NCBI GenBank assembly: GCA_963815355.1
Contig: CAWFGJ010000005.1
Location: 248,001 to 312,000, forward strand
Reading direction: 5' to 3'
Length of the DNA: 64,000 bases
Source: JAPUEK01 sp963815355
GTDB lineage: Bacteria > Pseudomonadota > Alphaproteobacteria > Rhodobacterales > Rhodobacteraceae
The notes under the pieces are model-generated. The model was not told where the DNA came from. It saw nothing but the letters and a program-made list of their open reading frames with translations, and did no database searches. The translations under genes and the position numbers were made by a program. Each line of letters begins with the position of its first letter. Position 1 is the stretch's first letter. Below, piece after piece: positions 1 to 8,383 of the stretch.

Positions 1-1
1 C

Positions 2-445
2 CTGAACGCGCAACGCAAAGCGCGCGGCGAGGACGAGGTTTCGGCAGGTGATTTCCTGAAACTCGTGCGCGAAAAGGCCAAGGCGCTGAAGATCGACGCA
101 GAAATGCTGAAACGCCCGGTCAATGTGGGCTTTTCGGGCGGCGAGAAAAAGCGCAACGAAATCTTGCAGATGGCCATGCTGGAACCAAAGATGTGCATCC
201 TTGATGAGACCGACTCCGGTCTTGATGTCGATGCGATGAAGCTGGTGGCCGACGGCGTGAATGCGCTGCGCGGGGCAGGGCGGTCGTTTCTGGTGATCAC
301 CCACTATCAGCGGCTTTTGGACCATATCAAGCCGGACGTGGTGCATATCATGGCGGCAGGCCGGATCATCAAGACCGGCGGGCCGGAACTTGCGCTGGAA
401 GTCGAAAACAACGGCTACGCCGATCTGCTTGCGGAGGTTGAATGA
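2..445 (+). CDS. sufC: SufC, Fe-S cluster assembly ATPase (5' partial)
   Basis: SufC is the cytosolic ABC-type ATPase of the SufBCD scaffold for iron-sulfur cluster assembly. The window opens inside the gene and the frame is open from base 2, giving the last 147 residues. The ABC signature SGGEKKR lies at about visible residues 45-51, followed by the Walker B segment MCILDETDSGLD and the H-loop histidine in ITHYQRLL. The spacing and the SufC-typical reading GEKKRNEILQMA separate it from transport ATPases. Its TGA overlaps the sufD ATG (ATGA), so the two are probably translationally coupled. The Walker A half lies outside the window. Confidence 0.96.
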   Translation: MNAQRKARGEDEVSAGDFLKLVREKAKALKIDAEMLKRPVNVGFSGGEKKRNEILQMAMLEPKMCILDETDSGLDVDAMKLVADGVNALRGAGRSFLVITHYQRLLDHIKPDVVHIMAAGRIIKTGGPELALEVENNGYADLLAEVE

Positions 446-1728
446 TGGCGCTGCCGCAAGCCAAACAAGACGCCCTGAGCGCGCGGATTGCTGACATGGC
501 CTTGCCCAAGGGCGGGTTTTCGGCGCGCGCGCGGGCCGAGGCCCTGACACGCCTGTCGTCGATGGGCTTGCCGGGCAAGCGCGACGAATACTGGCGCTAT
601 ACCGATCCCACCGTCTTGATCCAGAACGCGCCCAAGCCTGCAAAGGTGTTTGACGCGGGCGATGAATCAACCGTGTTCGGGGCGATTGACCGGCTGAAGA
701 TCGTGTTCGTGGACGGGGTGTTTGACGCCGAAGCGTCCGATGATCTGAGCCTCGCCGGGGTCAGCATCGAACGTCTGGCCGCTGTCAGCGCCGAGATTCA
801 CTGGGCGCGGGATATCTATGGTGTGCTGGAGGCGCGGGGGCAAACACCGGTCGCCCGCCCGCTGGCCGCGCTCAACTCTGCCTTTGCAACAGATGGGGTC
901 TTGATCCGCGTGACGGGCAAGGTGGCCAAGCCGATCGCGCTGATTTATGAACATAAATCAGAGGTTTCTGACGCGATGCTGCACAACTGCATCAAGCTGG
1001 AAGCCGGGGCTGAGGTGACGCTGCTGGAAAACGGCCCGGCGGCGGCACGGATCAATCAGGTGATGGAGGTCGAGGTCGCTGATGGCGCGCGGTTCCACCA
1101 CATCCGCGCGCAGGGCCGCGACCATGAACGCTGTGCGGTCACCCATATTTTCGCGCGTCTGGGTAAGGGGTCGCTGTTCAAGTCCTTTACCCTGACGGCC
1201 AATGGCAGCCTGACCCGCAACGAGGCGGTGTTGGAACTGGCAGGCTCGGATTCCATGGCCCATGTCGCCGGGGCTGCGGTCGGGGACGGCGCGTTCCTGC
1301 ACGACGACACGGTCTTTGTGACCCACGCGGGCGAGCGGTGCGAAAGCCGTCAGGTGTTCAAGAAGGTGCTCAAGAACGGCGCGACCGGGGTGTTTCAGGG
1401 CAAGATCCTTGTGAAGGCCGGGGCGCAAAAGACGGACGGCTATCAGATCTCGCAAAGCCTGCTTCTGGACGGCGACAGCCAGTTTCTGGCCAAACCGGAG
1501 CTGGAAATCTATGCCGACGACGTGAAGTGCAGCCACGGGTCCACCTCGGGCGCGATTGACGATACGGCGCTGTTCTACTTGCGGTCGCGGGGCGTGCCCC
1601 TGCGTGAGGCGCAATCGCTGCTGGTTCTGGCCTTCCTTGCCGAAGCCATTGGCGAGATTGAGGACGAGGCGATTGCCGATGATATCCGCAGCCGGTTGGA
1701 AGGCTGGCTGGTGCGGCACGCCAAATAG
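442..1728 (+). CDS. sufD: SufD, Fe-S cluster assembly scaffold protein
   Basis: 428-residue SufD, the partner of SufB in the SufBC2D scaffold; it lacks enzymatic activity of its own and is needed for iron acquisition by the complex. The C-terminal beta-helix region has the usual motifs, including the stretch around DDVKCSHGSTSGAID near residue 355, followed by the helical tail ARSRGVPLREAQ-like segment. The length is normal for alphaproteobacterial SufD. ATG overlaps the sufC stop by four bases; a second in-frame ATG follows immediately and could be the true start. SufB and SufC's 5' half must lie upstream of the window. Confidence 0.96.
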   Translation: MMALPQAKQDALSARIADMALPKGGFSARARAEALTRLSSMGLPGKRDEYWRYTDPTVLIQNAPKPAKVFDAGDESTVFGAIDRLKIVFVDGVFDAEASDDLSLAGVSIERLAAVSAEIHWARDIYGVLEARGQTPVARPLAALNSAFATDGVLIRVTGKVAKPIALIYEHKSEVSDAMLHNCIKLEAGAEVTLLENGPAAARINQVMEVEVADGARFHHIRAQGRDHERCAVTHIFARLGKGSLFKSFTLTANGSLTRNEAVLELAGSDSMAHVAGAAVGDGAFLHDDTVFVTHAGERCESRQVFKKVLKNGATGVFQGKILVKAGAQKTDGYQISQSLLLDGDSQFLAKPELEIYADDVKCSHGSTSGAIDDTALFYLRSRGVPLREAQSLLVLAFLAEAIGEIEDEAIADDIRSRLEGWLVRHAK

Positions 1729-1729
1729 C

Positions 1730-2212
1730 ATGGCTGTCACGTCCGATATCGTTGAAAGCTGGCGCCACCCCCGCAGGGTGGTCGCACGGCACTTGGCAAG
1801 GGAACGGTCAGAAGCGTTTGTTTTCACGTTTCTTTTCGTGTTCCTGCTGCTGACCTTCGTCTCGCTTTGGCCCGGTCAGGCGCGTGAGGCGTTTGCCGCC
1901 CAGGGCCAACCCTTGTCGCCACGGCTGCTGGCGGTCGGGCTGGCCCTTTTGGCGACGATTCCGCTTTGGTACGGGCTTGCGGCGTTGTCGCATCTGGTGG
2001 CCAAGGCTCTGGGCGGGCAGGGTAACTATTACCGGGCAAGGCTGGCGTTGTTCTGGGCCTTGGTCGTTGTGTCGCCGCTCTTGCTGCTACAGGGGATGGT
2101 GGCAGGTCTGATTGGTCCGGGGCCGCAGCTTATCCTCGTGCAGATCGTGGTTTCTATCGGTTTTATAGGTATTTGGCTGGTTATGTTGATGGAAGCGGAG
2201 CGCAAGGCATGA
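1730..2212 (+). CDS. Small Yip1-type membrane protein in the suf operon
   Basis: 160-residue inner-membrane protein with four hydrophobic segments at about residues 30-47, 66-92, 104-128 and 134-154 and a basic, soluble N-terminus (WRHPRRVVARHL). The arrangement resembles the Yip1 domain family seen inside rhodobacterial suf operons. The start ATG lies one base after the sufD TAG, and its TGA overlaps the next gene's ATG. Role unknown: the location suggests membrane attachment or regulation of Suf assembly, but nothing in the sequence shows a metal or cluster ligand set. The family call is from topology and context, not from a motif. Confidence 0.8.
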   Translation: MAVTSDIVESWRHPRRVVARHLARERSEAFVFTFLFVFLLLTFVSLWPGQAREAFAAQGQPLSPRLLAVGLALLATIPLWYGLAALSHLVAKALGGQGNYYRARLALFWALVVVSPLLLLQGMVAGLIGPGPQLILVQIVVSIGFIGIWLVMLMEAERKA

Positions 2213-2799
2213 GCCTGCAATACTGGATCGACGCGGTGGCTCTTAGCCTGCATGCGCCCCGCAAAGGGGCGGCGTGGGTGATCAGCCAACGTCTTAGCCT
2301 TTCGACCGCGGTGACGGCGATGGCGTTGATGGCGCTGCTGTCGGCGATCCTGTCCTCGGCGGCGTTTCTGACGCTGCAGGCGGAGGAAATCGCAGAGCTG
2401 GGCGTTATGGCGCGGAGCCCCTTTGTGATGGCCGCACTGCAGATTGCCGTGCAAGTCATTGGCTGTCTTGCGGTTTTCATGATCGGCAAGCGCTATGGGG
2501 GCAGGGGAAGCCTTGCTGACAGTGTCGCCGTCATGGCGTGGCTGGAAGCGTTGATGATCCTTTTGCAACTGGCGCAACTGGCGCTGTTGTTCGTGATTCC
2601 GCCAATGGCCGAAGCCTTGGGCTACCTGGGCGTCGTGCTGTTCTTTTGGCTCCTGACCCAGTTTGTGACCGAGTTGCACGGCTTTCCCTCGGCCGGAAAG
2701 GTGTTTCTTGCGATCCTTGGCTTTGGCCTGTTCTTTTCGGTGATACTAATGGTGGTGCTGACCCTTGTGATCGGCCCCGAAGGATTGACCAATGTTTGA
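2209..2799 (+). CDS. Second Yip1 family membrane protein in the suf operon
   Basis: 196-residue integral membrane protein with about five hydrophobic segments (residues 33-56, 72-94, 105-130, 136-156, 163-188). This is the Yip1-domain type of protein that commonly sits between sufD and sufS in Rhodobacterales. ATG 2209 is chosen because it overlaps the preceding TGA as ATGA and gives a normal N-terminus; an upstream in-frame Met would run back into the previous gene. The 3' end overlaps sufS by eight bases. It shares topology but little obvious sequence with the preceding gene. Function unknown. Confidence 0.85.
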   Translation: MSLQYWIDAVALSLHAPRKGAAWVISQRLSLSTAVTAMALMALLSAILSSAAFLTLQAEEIAELGVMARSPFVMAALQIAVQVIGCLAVFMIGKRYGGRGSLADSVAVMAWLEALMILLQLAQLALLFVIPPMAEALGYLGVVLFFWLLTQFVTELHGFPSAGKVFLAILGFGLFFSVILMVVLTLVIGPEGLTNV

Positions 2800-4012
2800 C
2801 ATCGCCCGCATTCGTGCCGATTTTCCGATCCTGTCGCGAAAGGTGAATGGCAAGCCGCTTGTCTATCTGGACAACGGCGCCTCGGCGCAAAAGCCGCAGG
2901 TGGTGATAGATGCGGTCAACACCGCCTATACGTTGGAATATGCCAATGTTCACCGTGGCTTACATACCCTTTCCAATATCGCGACGGATAAGTATGAGGC
3001 CGTGCGCGGCACCATTGCGCGGTTTTTGAATGCACCGAGCCAAGAGGATATCGTGTTCGCCTCTGGCACGACCGAGGCGATCAACCTTGTCTCGTACGCT
3101 TGGGCCGCACCGCGCTTGCAGCCGGGCGATGAGATCGTGCTGTCGGTGATGGAGCATCACGCCAACATCGTGCCGTGGCATTTTCTGCGCGAACGGCAGG
3201 GTGTGGTGCTGAAATGGGTAGAAGTGGACGCCAACGGTGATCTGGACCCGCAGGCTGTGCTGGAGGCAATCGGGCCGCGCACCAAGCTTGTCGCAATAAC
3301 GCATATGTCCAATGTGTTAGGCACCGTTGTTGATGTGGCCAGCATCTGCAGGGGCGCACGTGCCCTTGGGGTTCCGGTGCTTGTCGATGGCTCGCAGGCG
3401 GCCGTTCATATGCCGGTCGATGTTCAGGCGATTGGCTGCGACTTTTATGCGATCACCGGACATAAGCTCTATGGTCCGAGCGGTTCCGGCGCGATCTTTA
3501 TCCGGCCTGAGCGGATGGCCGAGATGCGGCCCTTCCTTGGCGGCGGTGATATGATCCGTGAGGTGACGCGTGACACGGTGACCTACAACGACCCGCCGAT
3601 GAAATTTGAGGCCGGAACGCCGGCCATCGTCCAGCAGATCGGGCTTGGTGTGGCGCTGGACTATCTGATGGGGCTTGGCATGGCCAATGTCGCCGCCCAT
3701 GAGCGGGTTTTGCGCGACTATGCGCGTGATCGGCTGGCGGGTCTTAACTGGCTGCAAGTGCAGGGTAATTCGGCGGGGAAGGGCGCGATTTTTTCCTTTA
3801 CGCTGGATGGTCCGGCCCATGCGCATGATATCTCTACCGTGCTGGACAAGCGCGGGATTGCGGTCCGCGCGGGCACCCATTGCGCAATGCCACTGATGGC
3901 CCACTGGGGTTTGGGTGCTACGTGCCGGGCGTCGTTCGGGCTGTATAACACGGTTGAGGAAGTGGACGCGCTTGTCTCGGCGCTGGAGCTTTGCCACGAG
4001 CTTTTTGCCTGA
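2792..4012 (+). CDS. sufS: SufS, cysteine desulfurase
   Basis: 406-residue pyridoxal-phosphate enzyme that takes sulfur from cysteine to give alanine and an enzyme persulfide, feeding the SufBCD scaffold. The PLP lysine is Lys225 in ITGHKLYGPSG, the substrate/cofactor histidine is in VMEHHANIVPW near residue 122, and the persulfide cysteine is Cys364 in RAGTHCAMP. The group II (SufS/CsdA) form of the active-site loop and length separate it from IscS. It overlaps the upstream membrane-protein gene by eight bases. No sufE or sufU follows; the operon ends here, before a tRNA gene. Confidence 0.97.
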   Translation: MFDIARIRADFPILSRKVNGKPLVYLDNGASAQKPQVVIDAVNTAYTLEYANVHRGLHTLSNIATDKYEAVRGTIARFLNAPSQEDIVFASGTTEAINLVSYAWAAPRLQPGDEIVLSVMEHHANIVPWHFLRERQGVVLKWVEVDANGDLDPQAVLEAIGPRTKLVAITHMSNVLGTVVDVASICRGARALGVPVLVDGSQAAVHMPVDVQAIGCDFYAITGHKLYGPSGSGAIFIRPERMAEMRPFLGGGDMIREVTRDTVTYNDPPMKFEAGTPAIVQQIGLGVALDYLMGLGMANVAAHERVLRDYARDRLAGLNWLQVQGNSAGKGAIFSFTLDGPAHAHDISTVLDKRGIAVRAGTHCAMPLMAHWGLGATCRASFGLYNTVEEVDALVSALELCHELFA

Positions 4013-4067
4013 AAGACGAGCGAGTTCCACTTGCAACCCTCGCTGGATTGTCCTATCCGAGGGGCAG

Positions 4068-4144
4068 GCACCCATAGCTCAGCTGGATAGAGTGTTGCCC
4101 TCCGAAGGCAAAGGTCGCACGTTCGAATCGTGCTGGGTGCACCA
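4068..4144 (+). tRNA. tRNA-Arg (anticodon CCG)
   Basis: A complete cloverleaf of 77 nt with encoded CCA. The acceptor arm pairs GCACCCA (4068-4074) with TGGGTGC (4134-4140); the D-arm holds AGCTCAGCTGGATAGAG; the anticodon stem TTGCC/GGCAA encloses the loop CTCCGAA, giving anticodon CCG and hence arginine codon CGG; the T-arm has GTTCGAATC. ACCA follows directly. It lies 55 bases after sufS in the same direction, so it could be co-transcribed or have its own promoter. Confidence 0.96.
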
Positions 4145-4192
4145 TTTCCCTTACTTGTAGATCGCGTCTTCTCAGGTAGGGATTGGCTGTGT

Positions 4193-4224
4193 GTAATATC
4201 GCATAATCAATATTATGTAATATG
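4193..4224. promoter_or_regulatory. AT-rich palindrome flanked by direct repeats upstream of rpe
   Basis: In an otherwise GC-rich background, 4202-4217 reads CATAAT-caat-ATTATG, a perfect 6+6 inverted repeat, flanked by two copies of GTAATAT (from 4193 and from 4217). It lies about 80 bases before the rpe start. The shape fits an operator or an A/T-rich promoter element for rpe; no specific regulator can be named from the sequence. Confidence 0.35.
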
Positions 4225-4295
4225 CGGATACAGGCAGGGCTGGACCTATTCCCCCCAAACCGCTAAATCCCTGCAAAACCCAAGGAGATGCCCCC

Positions 4296-4979
4296 ATGAG
4301 CTTTGACCGCAACGTGAAGATCGCCCCATCGATCCTGTCGGCGGATTTTGCGAACTTTGGCGCGGAATGTCGCGCGATTGAAGCGCAAGGTGCGGATTGG
4401 GTGCATGTCGATGTCATGGACGGGCATTTCGTGCCGAACATCACCTTTGGGCCTGCGACCTGCGCGGCGATCCGGCCGCATATCAAGGGCATCATGGATG
4501 TGCATCTGATGATCGCCCCGGCTGACGCCTATCTGGAGGCGTTTGCAACGGCGGGCGCGGATGTGATCTCTGTGCATCTGGAGGCCGGGCCGCATATTCA
4601 CCGCAGCCTGCAAGCCATTCGTGCGCTTGGGAAAAAAGTGGGTCTTGCCATAAACCCGGGCACGGGCGTTGACGCGGTTGCCCATCTTCTGGACATGGTG
4701 GATCTGATCTGTGTGATGACGGTCAACCCCGGCTTTGGCGGGCAGAAGTTCATTCACTCGCAGGTCGCCAAGGTGCGGACCCTGCGTGAGATGATAGGTG
4801 ACCGTCCGATCCACATTGAAATTGACGGTGGCGTCACCGTGGAAACCGCGCCTTTGGTGGTTGCGGCGGGTGCGGATGTGTTGGTGGCGGGATCTGCGGT
4901 GTTCAAGGGGGGCTCTGTGACGGACCCTGCCCCGTATGGCGCCAATATTGCCGCGATCCGGGCTGCGGCGCGCGGCTAA
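4296..4979 (+). CDS. rpe: Ribulose-phosphate 3-epimerase
   Basis: 227-residue TIM-barrel enzyme interconverting ribulose 5-phosphate and xylulose 5-phosphate in the pentose phosphate and Calvin pathways. It begins with IAPSILSADFANF, has the metal ligands His37 and Asp39 in WVHVDVMDGHFVPN, His70 in VHLMIAP, and the catalytic Asp in HIEIDGGV near residue 178. The Shine-Dalgarno AAGGAG (4282-4287) sits eight bases before ATG 4296. It is a single-gene unit following the tRNA; it is convergent with the oxidoreductase downstream. Confidence 0.97.
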   Translation: MSFDRNVKIAPSILSADFANFGAECRAIEAQGADWVHVDVMDGHFVPNITFGPATCAAIRPHIKGIMDVHLMIAPADAYLEAFATAGADVISVHLEAGPHIHRSLQAIRALGKKVGLAINPGTGVDAVAHLLDMVDLICVMTVNPGFGGQKFIHSQVAKVRTLREMIGDRPIHIEIDGGVTVETAPLVVAAGADVLVAGSAVFKGGSVTDPAPYGANIAAIRAAARG

Positions 4980-4990
4980 TTTAGCCGCGC
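4970..4990. terminator. Hairpin at the rpe stop codon
   Basis: GCGCGGCTAA (4970-4979) is followed after one base by its exact reverse complement TTAGCCGCGC. The hairpin includes the rpe stop codon and lies between two convergent genes. There is no long T-run on either side, so it may stop transcription weakly or act as a 3' stabiliser. Confidence 0.45.
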
Positions 4991-5013
4991 AACCCTTTGC
5001 TTTACAAAGAAAA

Positions 5014-6216
5014 TCAGACGACCGCCTTTTCCAAAAGCGGCGTATTGGTCAACACGCGGGCCACCGACAGATCGCTTAGATCAAGGCTTTGCCAGCCGCC
5101 GGTCAGCACTTGTTCTGCAATGCCGCGGCCAATGGCGGGTGCCTGTTGCAACCCGTGGCCCGAAAAGCCGTTCATGAAGAACAGGTTCGGCACTTGCGGC
5201 ATAGCCCCGAGCAAGGCGTTTTGGTCCAGTGTGTTATAGGCATAATGGCCCACCCAGTGACGGACCACTTTCACCGCATCAAAACCGGGCGCGCGGTTGT
5301 AGAGTTGCTCCCATATCACCTCTTCAAACAGGTGAAGATCGGGTTCGAAGTCTTTGACATCACAGGGCCCATCATCTTGAGGAACGGTCGCAGTGATCCA
5401 GTGGTTCTGCTCGGGACGCAGGTAGAACCCGGTGTCGACCAGCAAGGGCGCGTCCGGATGCCGGGCGTTCGGCGCGTCGATGACAAAGACGGTGCGTTTG
5501 CGTGGCTCTACCGGCAAGGCAAGCCCAGCCCACCCGGCAACAACCGAGGCGCGCGTGCCCGCGGCGTTGACGGCCGCCGCACAGGCAATCCGCCCCGCCT
5601 TGGCAAGGGTAACCGCGACCACCCTGCCCTGTTCCATCTCCAGCCCGACCGCCTCATCGGTGACAAAGCGCGCGCCTTGCGCTTTGGCCGCCGCCCGAAA
5701 GCCCGACAAGAGACCCATGTTATCAAACCAGCCTTCGTCGCGCACGCCAAAGCTGCCCGCGGACAGGTCGCCCACCTCTAGCCAAGCAAAGCGGGCTTTG
5801 ATCTGTTCAGGTGTCAGAACCTCGGTGGAGGCGCCGAGGTCGCGCTGCATTTGGGCCAGTTCCGCCAGAACGGTGGCCCCCTCGGCGCTGTGCGACAGGA
5901 AAAGGTAGCCGTTTTCCTTTAGACCCAAAGAGCCGACGCCCACCTCAACCCCAAGGCTTTCCTGAAAGTTCCGGATAAAGTCGATGCCAAAGCGGGAAAT
6001 CGAGACGTTGACCGGGCTGGAAAACTGCTGACGGATCGAGGCCACGGACAATGCGGTGGATGCAAAGGCAAAGCTTGGGTCGCGTTCGACCACGAGGACT
6101 TTCAGCCCCGGTTGCTGGCGGGTCAGCCAATAGGCGCAGGATGCCCCCATAACCGCACCGCCGATGACGACCACATCCATCGTTTCTTCTGTCATTTCCG
6201 CACCCTGGCATGTCAC
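5014..6216 (-). CDS. FAD-dependent oxidoreductase (DAO family)
   Basis: 400-residue flavoprotein of the D-amino-acid oxidase / sarcosine oxidase beta-subunit family. The dinucleotide fold starts the protein: VVVIGGAVMGASCAYWL, and the C-terminal FAD-contact segment NGFSGHGLQQAPAIGRGIAE is typical. It probably oxidises the C-N bond of an N-methylated or secondary amino acid in the cytosol; the substrate cannot be read from sequence. The first ATG (6216) has GAGG eight bases upstream; an internal ATG at 6195 (MTEETMDVV) is an alternative closer to the usual start. It is divergent from the LuxR gene and convergent with rpe. Confidence 0.85.
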   Translation of the reverse strand: MTCQGAEMTEETMDVVVIGGAVMGASCAYWLTRQQPGLKVLVVERDPSFAFASTALSVASIRQQFSSPVNVSISRFGIDFIRNFQESLGVEVGVGSLGLKENGYLFLSHSAEGATVLAELAQMQRDLGASTEVLTPEQIKARFAWLEVGDLSAGSFGVRDEGWFDNMGLLSGFRAAAKAQGARFVTDEAVGLEMEQGRVVAVTLAKAGRIACAAAVNAAGTRASVVAGWAGLALPVEPRKRTVFVIDAPNARHPDAPLLVDTGFYLRPEQNHWITATVPQDDGPCDVKDFEPDLHLFEEVIWEQLYNRAPGFDAVKVVRHWVGHYAYNTLDQNALLGAMPQVPNLFFMNGFSGHGLQQAPAIGRGIAEQVLTGGWQSLDLSDLSVARVLTNTPLLEKAVV

Positions 6217-6326
6217 GGTCCTCGACAGACCGCCCGAAGCATGGATAAGCTTGACCTAGGGGGAGGGCAAGGCGTAGGCCCCTCTTACGGGCTGGTTTTT
6301 GAGGGCCCTCGCCGGGGGGCGACACA

Positions 6327-7121
6327 TTGGCAGATACACTTTCGCTCGTCATTCGGATTGCCGAAGCAAAAACCAAACGTGAGGTCTGGGACCTTGCGGC
6401 CGCGCATTTCCGGTCTTTGGGGTTTGCGCGCATCAATTATGGGTTCACCCGGTTCCGGGGCTTGCGCAATGTGGGCGACCCCGATGACGCGGTTTTTCTG
6501 ACCACCACCGACGCCAGCTATGCCGAATTCTATTTTCGCAACGGATTTTTCGCCAAGACGCCGGCGTTTCGCTGGACGCTGACCAATGAGGGGGCCTGCA
6601 CCTGGACTTGGGTGCGGGAGGCGTTTCTTGCCGGGCGACTGTCGCCGGAAGAGGCGGAAACCGTGCGGCAAAACCTTGCGATGGGGATTGTGGCGGGGAT
6701 TACGATCAGCTTTCCGGAAAGCTCTACCCGCGCCAAAGGTGCGATGGGGTTGATCGCTGACCCAGGGCTGGACCCGCCGACAGTGGACCGGATCTTTGCG
6801 GCCAAGCATGACGAGATTCTGTCCGTGGCCCATATGATGCATTTGCGGCTGCTGCAGTTGCCATTTTCCACCCATCGACGGGCGCTGACCCATCGGCAGC
6901 GCGAGGCGTTGGAGTGGGTGGCCGATGGCAAGACGACGCAGGATGTGGCGATGCTGATGGGGGTTTCTCCGGCGATGGTAGAGAAACACTTGCGTCTGGC
7001 GCGCGACGCGTTGTCGGTCGACACAACGGCGCAAGCGGTGGCGAAAGCGGCGTTGATGAACCTGATTTTCCAGACCCTCGCCTCCGAGGCGCCAGAGCTG
7101 ATCGGGGTAGGGAATCCCTGA
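6327..7121 (+). CDS. LuxR-type regulator, solo, TTG start
   Basis: 264-residue quorum-sensing-type regulator: autoinducer-binding domain at about residues 10-170 and a LuxR helix-turn-helix at about 190-250 (LTHRQREALEWVADGKT, then MGVSPAMVEKHLRLA). TTG is the only start available: an in-frame TGA lies at 6300-6302 and no ATG or GTG falls between; GGGGGG (6314-6319) can serve as ribosome site. Compared with TraR numbering, Trp57 is Tyr65, Tyr61 is Tyr69, Asp70 is Thr78, Pro71 is Pro79 and Trp85 is Trp93. Loss of the Asp that holds the homoserine-lactone amide suggests another ligand. No luxI lies in the window. Divergent from the FAD enzyme. Confidence 0.9.
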   Translation: MADTLSLVIRIAEAKTKREVWDLAAAHFRSLGFARINYGFTRFRGLRNVGDPDDAVFLTTTDASYAEFYFRNGFFAKTPAFRWTLTNEGACTWTWVREAFLAGRLSPEEAETVRQNLAMGIVAGITISFPESSTRAKGAMGLIADPGLDPPTVDRIFAAKHDEILSVAHMMHLRLLQLPFSTHRRALTHRQREALEWVADGKTTQDVAMLMGVSPAMVEKHLRLARDALSVDTTAQAVAKAALMNLIFQTLASEAPELIGVGNP

Positions 7122-7343
7122 CTTTCTTTGCCGCGGGGAAAGTGAAAATCTGCACGGGTTCCGGGCGGTCAAGCTTTGATCTTTGGAACGGTGGGCGCGA
7201 TCTGAACCGCATTTTCGGCTTTGATCCGCCTCGTACTCTTGGTGCATTTACGGGCACCACTCCCTGTTGGTGTGGCGGATCAATTTCCGGTCGGTCCACT
7301 GGTAACCTGTACGCCCCCCGCCTTATCCCCAAGGGCAAGGGCG
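7122..7343 (+). other. Intergenic stretch with no gene, possible 3' UTR or small RNA
   Basis: About 220 bases (346 to the tsf stop) between the LuxR gene and the rightward terminator at 7344. No convincing protein frame is present. There are paired elements (for example CACC...GGTG around 7258-7273) and a rightward intrinsic terminator at its end, so it may be a long 3' UTR of the LuxR gene or an independent small RNA. No convincing promoter was found. Confidence 0.35.
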
Positions 7344-7380
7344 AACGGTGCAGCCCTTTCAAAGGCTGCACCGTTTTTTT
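7344..7380 (+). terminator. Rho-independent terminator, rightward
   Basis: Perfect 12-bp stem AACGGTGCAGCC (7344-7355) and GGCTGCACCGTT (7364-7375) with an eight-base loop, running into T7-8. It closes rightward transcription from the LuxR gene or from an RNA in the preceding spacer. Confidence 0.9.
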
Positions 7381-7410
7381 ATGCGCTTTGGCAGGTGGTG
7401 CGTGTGGACA

Positions 7411-7443
7411 AAAGAAAAGGGGCGCCGAGTTGCCCCGCGCCCC
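7411..7443 (-). terminator. Rho-independent terminator of rpsB-tsf
   Basis: On the minus strand, GGGGCGC and GCGCCCC (plus-strand 7437-7443 and 7419-7425) pair around an 11-base loop and are followed by TTTTCTTTT. It starts about 25 bases after the tsf stop codon. Confidence 0.85.
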
Positions 7444-7467
7444 CTTCCCCGCCTTGCGACGATCGAC

Positions 7468-8364
7468 TTAGCCCTGAACCATCTTTGCGACTTCAGCGGC
7501 GAAATCTTCTTCTTTCTTCTCGATGCCTTCGCCCACGCCCATGCGGACGAAGCCGGTGATCTCAACGCCGGCATCTTTCGCGGCTTGCGCCACGGTGATG
7601 TCAGGGTTCATCACGAACATCTGGCCGAGCAGCGTGTTCTCGGCGAGGAACTTCTTCATCCGGCCCGGGATGATGTTGTTCTGGATCACCGCGTCGGGCT
7701 TCGGCTTGGCCGAGGCCGCGTTTTCTTCCAGCGCTTTTTGGGTCTGAACGGCCAGCTCGCGCTCGACCACGACCGGGTCAAGATCGGCTTCCGACAGGGC
7801 CAGCGGGTTGGTCGCGGCAACGTGCATCGCGAACTGCTTGGCAATACCGTGGTCAGCGCCTTTGACAGCGACGAGAACGCCGATCTTGCCAAGGCCATCG
7901 GCCACCGAGTTGTGGACGTAGGCTGCGACATGATCACCATCAAGCGTCGCCATGCGGCGCAGGGTCATGTTTTCGCCGATGGTGGCGACGGCTTCTTGAA
8001 TAACGGTTTCGACGGGCTGGCCGGCCAGATCGGCGGCTTTCAGCTCTTCGACGCTATTGCAGCGGATTGCGGTCTTGGTGATGTTGTGAACCATCGACTG
8101 GAAATCGGCGTTCTTGCCGACAAAGTCGGTTTCCGAGTTCACTTCGACAGCCACACCGCGCCCACCGGACACGACGACGCCAACAAGGCCCTCGGCGGCA
8201 ACGCGGTCGGCTTTTTTGGCGGCTTTGGCGAGGCCTTTGGTGCGCAGCCAGTCAACGGCAGCTTCCATGTCGCCATTGGTTTCGACGAGCGCTTTTTTTG
8301 CGTCCATCATGCCTGCGCCGGTGCTGTCGCGCAGTTCTTTCACCATTTGTGCGGTGACGGTCAT
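7468..8364 (-). CDS. tsf: Translation elongation factor Ts
   Basis: 298-residue EF-Ts, the guanine-nucleotide exchange factor that recycles EF-Tu. The N-terminal UBA-like module VKELRDSTGAGMMDAKKAL and the core motif VNSETDFVGKN (around residue 78) that contacts EF-Tu are both present, and the length is normal. It follows rpsB in the same direction after a 75-base spacer that contains a strong hairpin, the classical arrangement. Confidence 0.98.
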   Translation of the reverse strand: MTVTAQMVKELRDSTGAGMMDAKKALVETNGDMEAAVDWLRTKGLAKAAKKADRVAAEGLVGVVVSGGRGVAVEVNSETDFVGKNADFQSMVHNITKTAIRCNSVEELKAADLAGQPVETVIQEAVATIGENMTLRRMATLDGDHVAAYVHNSVADGLGKIGVLVAVKGADHGIAKQFAMHVAATNPLALSEADLDPVVVERELAVQTQKALEENAASAKPKPDAVIQNNIIPGRMKKFLAENTLLGQMFVMNPDITVAQAAKDAGVEITGFVRMGVGEGIEKKEEDFAAEVAKMVQG

Positions 8365-8383
8365 ATCAGGCTCCTGAAATCCG

